Shown here: in pieces, positions 53,154 to 63,456 of the stretch
Layout: every line of letters starts with the position of its first letter
Position numbering within the stretch: the stretch's first letter is position 1
Source: Aradus depressus
Lineage: Eukaryota; Arthropoda; Insecta; Hemiptera; Aradidae
Length of the DNA: 64,000 bases
Reading direction: 5' to 3'
Assembly (NCBI GenBank): GCA_963662175.1
Contig: OY759214.1
Coordinates: forward strand, 79,310,037-79,374,036
Notes under the pieces: model-generated
What the model saw: the letters and a program-made list of their open reading frames with translations, nothing else
What the model was told of the DNA's origin: nothing
Database searches by the model: none
Program-made: the position numbers and the translations under genes

Positions 53154-53679
53154 AGGACCAAAACATTGATCCTTAACATAAATTGAGGCAAATTCTATTA
53201 TTCTAATATTTCCTTAAACTATGTACTTACAGATTGCAGTCTGCACTGTGGTCCAGTCGAATCTATAAGATACATAAGGTGGGGGAACACTGATATAATT
53301 GAACTACTTATATATTGCCTGGCCAGGCTATACAGAAAGAACAGGGCTTTACTATAACACTATGAGTGGCTATGACTCCACAAGAGATGGCATGTAAAAC
53401 CGTACTCTTACACGATAGGCACACTTTGAGTAACCATAACCTGATACAGAACGGGACGTAAAGCCGTACTGTACCCACGACAGATAGAGTAGTACTCCAC
53501 TAGACTCACACAAACTTGAGACTAACACGCGAGAGTAGGACCGGGTACAAACACACTTGTTGACGCCGGGTCCGAAACTGAGATGGCTAGGGTTGTACTC
53601 TGTACCCTAGGTACAAAGGGTGGGGAGAAATTCACTTATGTATTTATCCGCCTTACCCTAGCAAAAGTAGGCCCAAACA
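53154..53679 (-). repeat. BEL element 5' LTR
   Basis: Same sequence as the 3' LTR. Its outer edge (53679) reads TGTTTGGG on the minus strand. Its inner edge runs straight into the leader repeats. Confidence 0.93.
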
Positions 53680-53784
53680 CCATCTATTACAAGAAGATAT
53701 TTTCTTAACATTATTATCTTTATTATATACTTACTATATATTATTTATTATCTTTTTACAGAATTAAATTAAAAAACATTCCTC

Positions 53785-53820
53785 ATACTTTGTATAGCTT
53801 GGGTAGTAAAACTCTATTCT
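53785..53820 (+). repeat. Family-A 3' hairpin end, diverged
   Basis: 'attcctcatactttgtatag' and 'cttgggtagtaaaac'. No body attached. Confidence 0.55.
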
Positions 53821-53837
53821 CATCGAGAGAATCACCT

Positions 53838-53922
53838 AGTGATGTCTACAATACCCTATCACCGACTGGTGTCTAATATTCCGTATCCCCTACTGGTGTC
53901 TACTATTCCAATCACCGACACA
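53838..53922 (+). repeat. ~27-bp short tandem repeat
   Basis: Three imperfect units around 'tcaccgactggtgtctaata', 'ccctactggtgtctactatt' and 'gtgatgtctacaatacccta'. They give the start of a 131-codon ORF its repeated product, so that ORF is not a gene. Confidence 0.75.
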
Positions 53923-53934
53923 AAATACAGAATA

Positions 53935-54150
53935 AAACTTTTTTGCCACAAGAAGAAATTTTCTTTACCGCAAGAACATATTTTTCTCTTGAAGAGAAGT
54001 ATGAGATCACAGTGGGACTCAACTAACGAGTCTCCAATAGCTGTCGACGTAATGTCCCTCAGTAATAAGAGGTCTATTGGTTTTTTAACCAAATCAATGG
54101 TTAATTCCCCCTGGGGAAGTACATGGGCGGTGATTTACGATTTTTTAAAA
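53935..54150 (-). repeat. Family-A fragment with 5' end
   Basis: 'gtctccaatagctgtcgacg' followed by 'taatgtccctcagtaataag', then 'ccctggggaagtacatgggc' and ggtgatttacgat. The terminal palindrome is damaged. Confidence 0.6.
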
Positions 54151-54660
54151 TATATTATTATTATTATTTTACTTTGGGTAGGGAGGTCTGATCTGCTATC
54201 CGTTCCATTAGCTGTAAATATACAGGATGTATAATATACATCTGTAAACAGTGGGTTATATTGTACACACTTTGTATTATTGAAATATTGAGTTTTAATA
54301 TAAACTAACAACTTGGACAAGAAGGTAACCTTTTTCCAAACACCTATTTTCCACCATCTTACATACAATCGATTACGGCCACAGTCAAGTGTGTCGTCAC
54401 TACAACATCCTATACATATTATGAATCTCCCGTTCTGTTTAATATAGTGGATTTTTTATACAATAAGTCAAATGAAGTGAAAAGATCATATTTATAACTA
54501 CAATGAAGTAAAAATTGGTTCATTTTTATAATCACATAATATGAAGAAACTGGAGAATTGTTTTGATGGTATACTGGAGGACAACATTCATTGCAGTTAT
54601 AAATGTATAAATGATTACATTATTGTCGTTATAAATACAAAAAAAAAAAAGGATGTTATT
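54150..54660. other. Unassigned AT-rich sequence
   Basis: No supported gene or repeat. Confidence 0.4.
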
Positions 54661-54666
54661 TAGCGA

Positions 54667-54920
54667 TAACAGGACTTTCTTATACCAACCACTTTTGCAC
54701 AGTTCTCTTCTTCCCCCTCTCCCTTCTCAAAATAATTTCATACTGACTTTACTGGGTATATGAAAGTAATGTGTTGGCATAAGCAGTTTCTGTCGTTTCA
54801 TTACAAACCGTGTTGTGAGAGTGATTTTTTAATACCCAGTAATTCGAATATGAAACGACTTTGAGAGGGGGGAGGGGGAGTTGATGTGTAAAAACTATCT
54901 GGTATAAGAAAGTCCTGTTA
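54667..54920. mobile_element. MITE-like family-B copy, reference example
   Basis: 254 bp. Ends TAACAGGACTTTCTTATACC and GGTATAAGAAAGTCCTGTTA are perfect inverted repeats of 20 bases. Inside, a CT-rich block near the left end pairs with an AG-rich block near the right, and 'aatttcatactgactttact' pairs with 'agtaattcgaatatgaaacg'. The whole could fold into one long hairpin. No ORF. Flanks gcga and cgtc do not form a clear target duplication. Confidence 0.85.
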
Positions 54921-55114
54921 CGTCTCAGATATCATCAGCACTTCGCCCAAATGCAGTATGTGTACAACATATGGCAAGAATTAAATAAATATTTAAGTGA
55001 TTCATTTATACAATTATATTCTAAGAAGAAACTGGATAAATGTTTTCATGGAATACTGGAGGGGAGGGACTTCATTGCAGTTATACCTATCAGGAAAATT
55101 ATTTAATTATTACG

Positions 55115-55459
55115 GGTTAGGTTAGGTTTTATGACTCATGCCCAGGCTTTAACTACGAGGTCATATCGCCTACTACCAGAGCGCTCTTTCGTCACTCTGG
55201 TGGACATGAGCCCGGCTCTGCTGTGGGAATCCTAAATTTTGCCTACCCTAAATTTTTATTCACCTAGGGCAGGGGTCTTTAACGAGTACCTGACATCGTA
55301 CAGGCTCAGGACCATCGCTTAACGTCCCATCCGAAGGACGGCGTGCTTAAGTTTATTTTACCTCTCAGATAAAATAAACTAGGGGCCTCGGTCGGGTTTC
55401 GAACCCGCGTTCTTGAGCTCAGAAGACAAGCACGCATACCACTGAGCTACCGGCGCCCT
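55115..55459 (-). mobile_element. SINE-1, full length, AGGTT-type tail
   Basis: Tail 'cgggttaggttaggttttat' (three near-units of AGGTT), complete body, B box gggtttcgaacccgcgttct and head 'cactgagctaccggcgccc'. Confidence 0.93.
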
Positions 55460-55814
55460 CTTTAATTATTACATTATTGTTTGTATAAATTCAAAATATA
55501 TATTATATAAGGAAGAGTACGATAGAGAATAAGAAACTATGTATAAAAACTACAAACAATTCTAAAGAAATAAAACACGTACCAAAATAAAACATAAATA
55601 AATTAAGTATCTCAGACTTCTCTGGGATGATTTTTGGTTACTTTTTTCTGGTAGTTCTTCCAGAGATGTCTTTAACTTGGTTTGTAAGCTCCTCTACCGA
55701 CACTTGCTTGAAGTCGATATTGGGTCGATAAGAAGGAAATCGGGTTTAAAAAAAGGCTGGGTACCCCAATTTTCATACCTTTTTAAATTATAATATATTT
55801 TTTAAATAAACAAA

Positions 55815-56723
55815 AAAGTGAATGAATCACTACTATGTACTTCCCCTGCTCGAATTAATCAATTACGTTTTTGCTTTCCCTCCAGTACTCAATACTTGAC
55901 TTATATCGACTTCTGAATCATACTAAATTTCATGTCGATACATTGATTACATTGGCAATTTTTCGTTGAGTCTCTCTTCGTGGTCCTTATGAGATTTTGA
56001 ATTTAATTATAAAATTTCATGTCAATACATGGGCAGTTATTGGGATTTTTGAGTTGAGCCCCTTTTTGATCCCCTCTCCTCTTCGCCTGATTCCGCTAAG
56101 AGTGAATAGGTATCGTGCTTATAGGGCTTTGAATTTACATCTGAAATTTCATGTCAATACTTTCATTACAGCGGCAGCTATTAAGAGTTTTTGGCTCTTC
56201 CCTTCGACCGATTTGGCTGAAAACCAATAGGTTTCTCCCTAGAGGGTTATGGATACACAAATAAAATTTTGTGTTGATACGTGAGTTTTTCGCCAAACAC
56301 TCGATCACTGTTCTTCTCAAAAGATTCTTGAAAGGATGAAGATTTGAGACGATTCCCGAAATTAAGGCAAATGCGACGAAGCAGTTGAAGGACATTCAGC
56401 TACATTCATAATTACAAAGAAGCGTACCAGGACTGTTTCAACAAGTTAAAACACCGTTGAGATAAGTGTGTGCGTTGGGGAGGAGAGTACTTTGAAGGGG
56501 ACCCAGACATGTAACTTCTAAATAAAGTACCTATATTTTGTTTTATGACGTCAGTCCGCGTATTTTTTGAACAGACCTCGTATATTCATTCTACTGGGAG
56601 TTATTGTGTTCACAAACAGATTTTTTAAATATATTTTTGGAATCAATAAGTCGGAAAACTCAGCATCGACTTTCTGACCGATTACATAACTTCCCCTATA
56701 CTTCGTATAGCTGTGGAAGTAAA
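55815..56723 (+). mobile_element. Family-A element interrupted by a mariner relic
   Basis: 5' end 'aagtgaatgaatcactacta' and 'tgtacttcccctgctcgaat'; body units to 56277; a mariner fragment at 56280-56580; then the body resumes with 'tattcattctactgggagtt' and ends in the hairpin 'acttcccctatacttcgtat' and agctgtggaagtaaaa. Without the insertion it would be ~600 bp, like other long copies. Confidence 0.8.
56280..56580 (+). pseudogene. mariner-family transposase C-terminal fragment
   Basis: Conceptual reading gives TIPEIKANATKQLKDIQLHS (56351-56410) and, after a shift, YQDCFNKLKHR, a stop, DKCVRWGGEYFEGD and a final stop. This is the C-terminal signature of mariner-type transposases (CF..WK.R...C....GEYFEGD). 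The right end reads 'ttttttgaacagacctcg' (to 56580), a mariner-like terminal repeat, followed by TA (56581-56582). TA also precedes the fragment (56278-56279). The 5' part of the transposon is gone. Confidence 0.85.
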
Positions 56724-56739
56724 AATACTTATACGAAAA

Positions 56740-57280
56740 GATTACACAACACTTAAAGTAAACGAAGAGCCGTCTGTGTGAAATGTGCCTGCGTCTTCGT
56801 GCCCATTGCCTCTGAATTGAGTCTCATGTTAGATCCGCCATTGCTTTCTATACATCTACTACAAGCTACTCTTTATTTTCACAGAAACTCTGTATAATTG
56901 ATTAGTGATTGCTTAATATAAGCCTTACATGTTGATTTTGACTTTTTATTCACGAAGAGTTATATTATTAAGTTAATTCACGAAAAATGTGGAACACAAG
57001 CAATTTGTAATTAATTATCTATGATTGTGTTGACATTTCGAACTGCTTGACTGATTTCAACTAACCACAGAGTATACGAGGGCTGAATCCGGGAATAAAG
57101 TAGTACACACGATATGATAACTGCACTAAATAGACCATGTCTGTCACGAAATACTATTTTAGCAATCTGTGCACATCCGGTCAGAACGGTTAGGCTAGGA
57201 CCGTTTAAACAGATAGTCTGCAAGAGAATTGGGCCGTCTTACTCCGAAATTGTGCTTTTCCGCATTCCCTCCCACTGATT
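56740..57280. other. Unassigned sequence
   Basis: No supported gene or repeat. Confidence 0.4.
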
Positions 57281-57284
57281 TAAA

Positions 57285-57410
57285 ATGTAGTGTAAGGATT
57301 CAGAAGTTATTTATTGGTTTTTACTCCAAAGGAAGAGTGAAAACTCAGGTGATTAAATCGTGCTGGGGAAGTACATTCCGGGTGATTCATCGACGACTTT
57401 TCTGAAGTGA
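57285..57410 (-). repeat. Family-A 5' end with partial unit
   Basis: 'ggaagagtgaaaactcaggt', 'gattaaatcgtgctggggaa' and 'gtacattccgggtgattcat' with cgacgacttttct. The signature end in reverse orientation. Confidence 0.7.
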
Positions 57411-57929
57411 AACTCCTTTAGCGAGACTAGTGAATCGGACTTACCACGACATACAAAATCAAACATGAAACGCTTAGGAGAGGGGGATGAGTAGCGCATG
57501 TATACAAGTCAACTACGAGTTTAGGTCGGTGTCGATCCATCAACTGTTGTGTGATATATGTTTGTATACGTTTTATGCGTTAAAATAATACATTTGATTA
57601 TTAATTTAATACGTTTTGTTTTACTCTGAGTTAGTGTTAAATAGATAAAAGCAACAAGAAAGTCAACATAAAGCTAATTTTTAATAACTACGCTCCATTT
57701 ATATTTTTAAATTATTAAAATTCATTAAAATTATTGATTTCTTACTGATTAAATTTTATTACAAGATATCTCCACAAAGTTGATACAAGAATATTTATAT
57801 CGCACCTTAGTTAACACAAACCACTTGTAACATTTGTAAGTAACAGTGATGTACTAGATCAAATATATATATATATATATACAACAGCTGATTTCGACAC
57901 CGATATATATATATATATATTTATTAATG

Positions 57930-58260
57930 AGGGCGCCGGTAGCTCATTGGTATGCATGCTTGACTTCTGAGCTTAAGATCGTGGGTTCGAAACCCGACCG
58001 AGGCCCTTAGTTTATTTTATCTGGGAGGTAATTCTTTTAGTAATAGCCTCAATTGAGTATGCCGTCCATCGGAAGGGACGTGAACTCCCAAGCCTGTACG
58101 ATGTTAGTTAGGTACTACTTAATATAGGTCTTTAGATAACTAAACCTGGGTTGGCATGATTTAGCACTTCCAAAGTAGAGTCGGCTCACGAAAGAACGCT
58201 CTAGTAGTAGGCGATATGACCTCACAGTTAAAGCCCGGGCATGAGTCACAACTAACTAGA
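57930..58260 (+). mobile_element. SINE-1 copy, diverged
   Basis: Intact head (gggcgccggtagctcattgg) and B box (gtgggttcgaaacccgaccg). Altered centre (taatagcctcaattgagtat) and tail 'gcatgagtcacaactaacta'. Confidence 0.9.
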
Positions 58261-58309
58261 TTTATAAATTGTATAAAAACAAGTAGAAAATATTTCCCTC
58301 TTTTCTATA

Positions 58310-58500
58310 GTTCTTTTCTCCCTCATTTTACACTGACATTACTGGATATAAGAAAGTGCCTCCCAGAATTATCTTAAACTTAGAAACAAAGAAATCCGCT
58401 GATGCCATAACTTTCATATTATGGCAGTCTTATACTCAGTAATACCCTGTTTGAAATGAGGGAGAAATGCATTTAAGACCGGGGGGGGGGCGTAAGAAAA
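58310..58500. mobile_element. MITE-like family-B centre, ends lost
   Basis: 'cattttacactgacattact', 'ataagaaagtgcctcccaga', 'ctcagtaataccctgtttga' and 'aatgagggagaaatgc'. Neither terminal repeat is intact. Confidence 0.6.
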
Positions 58501-58700
58501 TAATAATAATTAGTATAACTAAAAACTTAGTTTAATTAAAACAGTTGAAGGAGGGGAAGTATTATACTGTTTGAGGTCTGAAGTGGTGAGGCCAGTAGAA
58601 GGAGCAGATCTGAACAGCCCTCAAACCGATCCTAGCTGCTTCATACCTTTGTTATTTGGCTTCTTTTGTTTCACTAATTCTACCTTTTGTTTTGTTTCAG

Positions 58701-58735
58701 AGAACTTGTTCGTAGCCGTTAAGGAGTTATGCGGG
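58701..58735 (+). CDS. Possible 35-bp micro-exon of an unknown host gene
   Basis: Preceded by a strong acceptor (tctaccttttgttttgtttc then AG, ending at 58700) and followed by GTGAGT at 58736. With two leading bases to complete a split codon it reads (E)NLFVAVKELCG. The phase fits the segment at 46633-46686. The product is not recognised, and it would be a very short exon. Confidence 0.3.
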
Positions 58736-58992
58736 GTGAGTATTTTCTATTGCAACTTTACCGGCAGTGGGTGCTCGTGAAGGGAGCTCGCCCTTCTTGG
58801 AAGGAACCGAAGGGTTCTAGTTACTGTAAAACGAGTTTATTTTGCACCTTCAACGGTTTAATTGCATCATATTTTTATGCATTACTACTCAATATTAACG
58901 CATTGTTACTCATTATTAACAAAAATTGGAAAATTAACAACTTTAATGAGAAGGTATGTGTTTGTATATTTCTACTCGGAATATAACAAAGT

Positions 58993-59272
58993 TGCTTGCT
59001 TACTGAGCTCAAGTTCACAGGTTCGAAACCCGGTCGAGGCCCTTAGTTTATTTTATCTATGAGGTAAAATAAACTTAAGCACGCTGTCCTTCGGATGGGA
59101 TATTAAGCGATGGTCCCGAGCCTGTTTGATATCAGGTGAATAAACCTTAGGTGAATAAAAGTTTAGGGTAGGCAAAATTTTGGACTCCCATAGTAGAGTC
59201 GGGCTCAGGCCGAAAGAGCGCTCTGGTAGTAAGCGATATGACCTTGTAGTTAAAGCGGGCATGAGTCATAAA
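58993..59272 (+). mobile_element. SINE-1 copy, A-box part missing
   Basis: Begins 'gcttgcttactgagctcaag', with B box aggttcgaaacccggtcgag, body with a deletion after 'gagcctgtttgatatcaggt', and tail 'agcgggcatgagtcataa'. Confidence 0.88.
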
Positions 59273-60200
59273 TGAAATGAAATGAAAAATAATATTTATT
59301 CTAGGACACACGTCCCCTAAGAATAATAACATAAAAAATAAACAAAAGTATACAAGTATCAACCAGTTGAGAAGAATAAAAAATAAAAGAAAAGAGACCT
59401 CTAAGAATAAATATTAAATGTTAAATACAGGCAATAAACAAAACAATAAAATAAACTAGTGAAAAAATAATGAAGAGAAAAAAAAAAATTAGAAAAACGA
59501 AGCATGTATAATAATGTAGGACATAATAACAATAATGACTTGTATATGAATAGTAAAAAACTGGATGAAACAGAAGAGTAACAATCTGTCCAGTGGAGTG
59601 AAAGACTTAGTATAGTCATAATAACTATAATGTTAACTTTGCTTCATTGTTATTCTTGTTAGTGCATCAACGTTTATTTGATCAGGATATAAAAAGGATT
59701 AAACAGATTAGTAACTTCAAACAGTTTACTAACGTTATCTGCCCAATTAGTAACTTTAATGTTACATGATTTGAGAAATAAGTTGATATTTTCAATTATA
59801 GAGGCAGGTGGTTTGTGACTTACCTCTCTCCACCCTCAACATAAACGAAAATTTCTGATGCCTTACGCCCTGCGTAAGACCTTTAAAACGATGTTCTACT
59901 CAATGTTCAATTCAAAATCGAAACCCGAAAAAGCGTCTTTTATGCTTCAGTCCCCCCTCCCCCCTCGTTTGAACCGGGCTTATAAGGATGCTGTGTGTGA
60001 AATTTCATGAAACTATCAACAGTTAAAGAACTAACATTCATTCATTTTGCATTTTGGTCCCCCTCCCTTTCGTTCAAATATTTGCGGCGCCGTATAGCTT
60101 GTGATTCAATCAGGCTTATAAGGATTGCTACCTATGAAATCTCATCAAAGTGGATTCAGTAGCCAACTTGTTGCAAACACACGGATAAACAAAACTACAA
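59273..60200. other. AT-rich unassigned sequence
   Basis: 59273-59640 is A-rich with low-complexity ORFs on the minus strand. 59640-60200 is unassigned. Confidence 0.4.
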
Positions 60201-60209
60201 ATGTATATA

Positions 60210-60415
60210 TAGAGATAAAAACTCTTATTAAAGGCTATCTGTTATAGATAGGTAAAAGGTTTTATTGTCAACGATTCCTCCATATGTCATTTTGATGTAC
60301 CTTCAACGGTATGGGCAGCGTATGCGAAAAATGGGCACCCGGACGGCCGTTTTTCCTCGCGTTTACCATCACTACTACTCAGCTCCCTTTTGAGAAAGCA
60401 TGAAGGTGTATTGCC
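60210..60415 (-). repeat. Dispersed repeat F, copy 2
   Basis: The reverse complement of 29340-29600: 'agagataaaaactcttatta', 'ggctatctgttatagatagg', 'cccggacggccgtttttcct' and 'tactactcagctcccttttg'. Confidence 0.7.
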
Positions 60416-60416
60416 A

Positions 60417-60785
60417 GAGCCGTGCAGACCCTATGGCGAAGGCGACAACATTTAAGCCCACAATAGCGGCGGCCACCGGGCCACCCTAATTTTTTTTTTT
60501 TTTAATTTTAAATCTATCGTTGACAAAGCCAAATATAGACAAGAGAACAAAAAGAAACCGAAATCAAGGGGGAAAGCAAGATAAATTCATTTCAAGGGAT
60601 GGGGAAATAGGGAAATATGGGTAATCAAAAGGCAGCCTGCTTTTGTAGAGAGACTGACGGACCTTTCGTTATTATCCATGGAAAGTGATCTCTTGAATTC
60701 TATTGTCACAAAACGTGCTGTAGAAAATTTTGCTTCCATTAAGGCCAGAAGAGCCATGCTTTGATTACAATTTAGTTTTATTTAA
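60417..60785 (+). repeat. Dispersed repeat E, copy 2
   Basis: Partner of 18641-18960, with an extra block (taatcaaaaggcagcctgct) and 'cacaaaacgtgctgtagaaa' not in copy 1. Confidence 0.75.
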
Positions 60786-60789
60786 TAAA

Positions 60790-61430
60790 TTACTATTTGT
60801 GATAAATGTTTCTATTTATTTATTTATTTTTTATCTGACTTGGTTCCTTAAAAAGTATTTAATTAAACTGAAAGTTGTGTTCTTAAAAAAAAAATATTAT
60901 TATGTTTTTTAATATTACCTATAACAAAGTTTATTATATAAATTAAATTGTATATGTACATATACGTAAATGTTGTTACCTATCATCTTTATTTACATTG
61001 GTAATAATTCATAATATAATGCTCGAAAATAAAATATTGTTGTCGTTACACATATTATTAATTTCCATGCTCAAGTATTCATTTGGAAGTTAAAAATCAT
61101 TAATTTATTCAAAATGTAAAGAGGAAAAACATAAAAACATTTGGGTACTTTAATTGTGGAGGGGGGGGGGGGGGTGGCTTATTTTCACACGGGCGGCCAA
61201 TACTCCTTGCACACCCTGCCTATGTCCACCGGAAAGAAATAGGCTTCCCAACAGTGAAAGAGTTATCCAAATCGGTTAAGTAGTTTTCGAGATTACACAA
61301 ACAAACTTTCTCTCCTCATATATTAGTATAGATAGTTCTATAATCATTTGTGTTCCGTACCACCCGTGTTTATGTGTACAACAGTTTGGGAACAGCTGTT
61401 CTAGACTAACTAACTTTACATGATGTTTTT
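60790..61430. other. AT-rich sequence and a tail repeat
   Basis: At 61235-61335 'tgaaagagttatccaaatcg' and 'gttaagtagttttcgagatt' precede 'tatattagtatagat'. This matches (inverted) the tail motif of the 28761-29320 array and is typical of insect LINE-type 3' ends. The rest is low complexity. Confidence 0.5.
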
Positions 61431-61431
61431 T

Positions 61432-61620
61432 TATTTTATTTTATTTTTGGCCTTATGTACGATACATATGCCATGTCTCTTATAAAGGTGTTATACAGTT
61501 ATTTACAACATCCATGGCCCCGGAGTTCTATCTACGAAATAAAACTCTCTCCCGATCGGGATTCGAACCCGCAAACCATGGTGAAACCATGCAACCAAAG
61601 CCCTACGCTCTAGCCCATCT
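61432..61620 (-). mobile_element. SINE-2 copy
   Basis: The reverse complement of the 45151 copy: 'tttttggccttatgtacgat', 'ttataaaggtgttatacagt', 'tccatggccccggagttcta' and the B-box segment 'gggattcgaacccgcaaacc'. The first A-box bases are replaced. It starts with (ttatttta)n on the plus strand, the SINE's A-rich tail. Confidence 0.82.
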
Positions 61621-61639
61621 ACAGCTCACTGTAGTGGGA

Positions 61640-62175
61640 GGGTTGACCAATTCTGAGACGTACCAGCTCCTGGACGAGGTCATTCTAGAGATGGGTGCTT
61701 GCTCATAGACCTAGGAGTGGGAGTTGCTGATTTAAAAAAAATCTACCGTGAATAACTAGCAATATTTACCACCAGGGTGAATTAATCAACTATGTTGTCG
61801 ATCTCTTTATGAATCCAATCTCCGATTTGATTGAAATTAAAAATATGTCTTATTCAGTCCATTTTAATTGATGTTGATTTAGACTGTTGTTAACATGAAA
61901 ATGGGCTTATCAATATTTTTATTTTTAGATGAGAGCATTTATCTTCTAAAAAGTAGCATAGAAAATTTACGAAAAATACATAAAAATGTAAACCAAAAGA
62001 CCTGCATAATGTAAAGCCAAATTACTCACTCTACTTTTCTTGTTAAATTAGGATTTCCCGGTCTCAGGAATAGCATACGTTAAGGATAAACCACGAAGCT
62101 CTTTGTGAGGTTAGGGATTAATTAAAATATTTTTGAAAAATCTTTAATTAAATTAATAACGGTTTAAGTTAAAGG
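61640..62175. other. Unassigned sequence
   Basis: No supported gene or repeat. Confidence 0.4.
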
Positions 62176-62194
62176 TTGTGTTGTATGGTTGCAG

Positions 62195-62382
62195 CTGTGG
62201 TGAGGGTGCGGGTAACAGTGGTCGGACGACGCCGTTTCCCCTGTCTTCGCAGCCTTCTTCTTCTCATTCCTCTCTTCTTCCTTTGTCTTCAGCTTCATGT
62301 TTCCTCACTGTCCAGCTCCCGGGAAGTCACTTCCCAGGAGTCCGCCAACGACTCTGCCATCATCCTCAGTATGGTACCTCAG
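62195..62382 (+). CDS. Possible 188-bp internal exon of an unknown host gene
   Basis: Bounded by 'tgtatggttgcag' and GTAAGT. Distinctly GC- and CT-rich compared with its surroundings. Two of three frames are open across the whole segment (one Ser/Pro-rich, CGEGAGNSGRTTPF...; one with a hydrophobic stretch, then SREVTSQESANDSAIILSM). The frame that would follow directly from 58735 hits an early TGA, so another exon would have to lie between. A foldback copy follows within 50 bases, as it does at 46.7 kb. Confidence 0.25.
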
Positions 62383-62424
62383 GTAAGTCATTTCGCTCAG
62401 CTTAATATATTTCCCTAATGATAC

Positions 62425-62625
62425 TTAACATTTTTGCAGAGTTATTGTGAAACACTTAATAAAAAATATAAAGAAAAACGTATGTTTTTTAAGAATATAT
62501 ACTCTGTATAGTATTTGCTAAGTCGTGACTGAAGATGGTAGCAATACCGAAAGTACTCCCATATATTTTATACATTTTGGGAAATAGACAATATTTTTAA
62601 AAAACATACTTTTTTCTTTAACTAT
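62425..62625. mobile_element. Foldback element, third family copy, diverged
   Basis: Starts 'acatttttgcagagttattg' and 'tgaaacacttaat'. Arms 'gaaaaacgtatgttttttaa' (62474 on) and 'aaaaaacatacttttttctt' (about 62598 on) are inverted. The loop has 'gctaagtcgtgactgaagat' and 'agcaataccgaaagtactcc', as in the 46.8-kb copy's loop in reverse. Confidence 0.7.
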
Positions 62626-62629
62626 TTTT

Positions 62630-63170
62630 GTTTCCTTAATGTTTAAACTTTTCAGAAAGCCATCCTAAACGCTTCTTTGTCTGATGCATGCCGAAAGATA
62701 GGTTTTGTAATAGAGTGTTTGCTGTGCTTTTTATGAATAGTGCATCGTTCAGCATAAATATATCGAAAAATATTCCAGAGGAACGATGACCTTCCTCAGG
62801 TGTCCATTGGAAGAGATGACATTGTGTAGTCGTTTCGGAATATTACTGGAGAAGGAGCGATATATGTGGAAGATCTTCATCTTAAAACAATAAGCCTAAG
62901 AACATTTTTTTCATATTTTTTTTCTATCATTTGTTTTTTCTCTTCTGGTAGGTTAATAACTTTACGTTGTGTGGTCCCCTTACCCCCTTTCGCCAAATAG
63001 TTCCGCTTTTCCTACACTATGTTGTTAATTGCCTTCCCATAACTCACAGTCTGTGAGGTGAAACCTCATCTTTTGTATAGGTCGATGAAGCGTTTGCCCA
63101 CATCAATTACCCTTAATTGAGGAGTCTGATAGAATAAGGACGTTAGCAAAGTTATGCCATATCCCCATCA
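62630..63170. other. Unassigned sequence
   Basis: No supported gene or repeat. Confidence 0.4.
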
Positions 63171-63175
63171 AATAT

Positions 63176-63456
63176 TTTGCTGGTTCGAAACCCGGCCGGG
63201 GCACTTAGATTTTTTATCTGGAAAGTGAAAAAACATTGAGCACTACGTCCTTTGGATGGAACGTTAAGCGATGGTACCGAACCTGTACGATATCAGGTAC
63301 TCGTTAAAGACCCCTAACCAAGTGAATAAACCTAGGTGGGCAAAATTTGGTACTCCCACAGTATAGTCGGGCTCATGCCCAACAGAGCTGCAACAAAGCT
63401 CTTTGGTAGTGGGCAATTTGACCTCTTAGTCGAAATCCGGATATGAGAATAACTAA
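63176..63456 (+). mobile_element. SINE-1 copy, head truncated, old
   Basis: Starts at the B box 'gctggttcgaaacccggccg' and runs to 'gtgggcaatttgacctctta' and 'tccggatatgagaataacta'. More diverged than the other copies. Confidence 0.85.

Larger units (their letters stand above)
47631..53679 (-). mobile_element. BEL/Pao LTR retrotransposon, RT-deleted
   Basis: 6,049 bp between the outer LTR edges. The LTRs are 526 bp each, and the element reads right to left: 5' LTR 53154-53679, leader with ~30-bp repeats, one long gag-pol frame (52634-48582), an untranslated 3' part with a ~65-bp partial tandem duplication (about 48283-48415), and 3' LTR 47631-48156. The LTRs show no difference by eye and no indel, which suggests a recent insertion. 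No 4-6 bp target duplication was found: the flank is aactc on the left and ccatc on the right. The element cannot encode a working RT. Confidence 0.93.

Noticed and set aside
53839..54234. 131-codon ORF as a gene
   Set aside because: Its start is a short tandem repeat and the rest is reversed family-A sequence.
61161..61174. G-quadruplex-type regulatory signal
   Set aside because: A plain G run without the spaced four-tract pattern and with no gene nearby.
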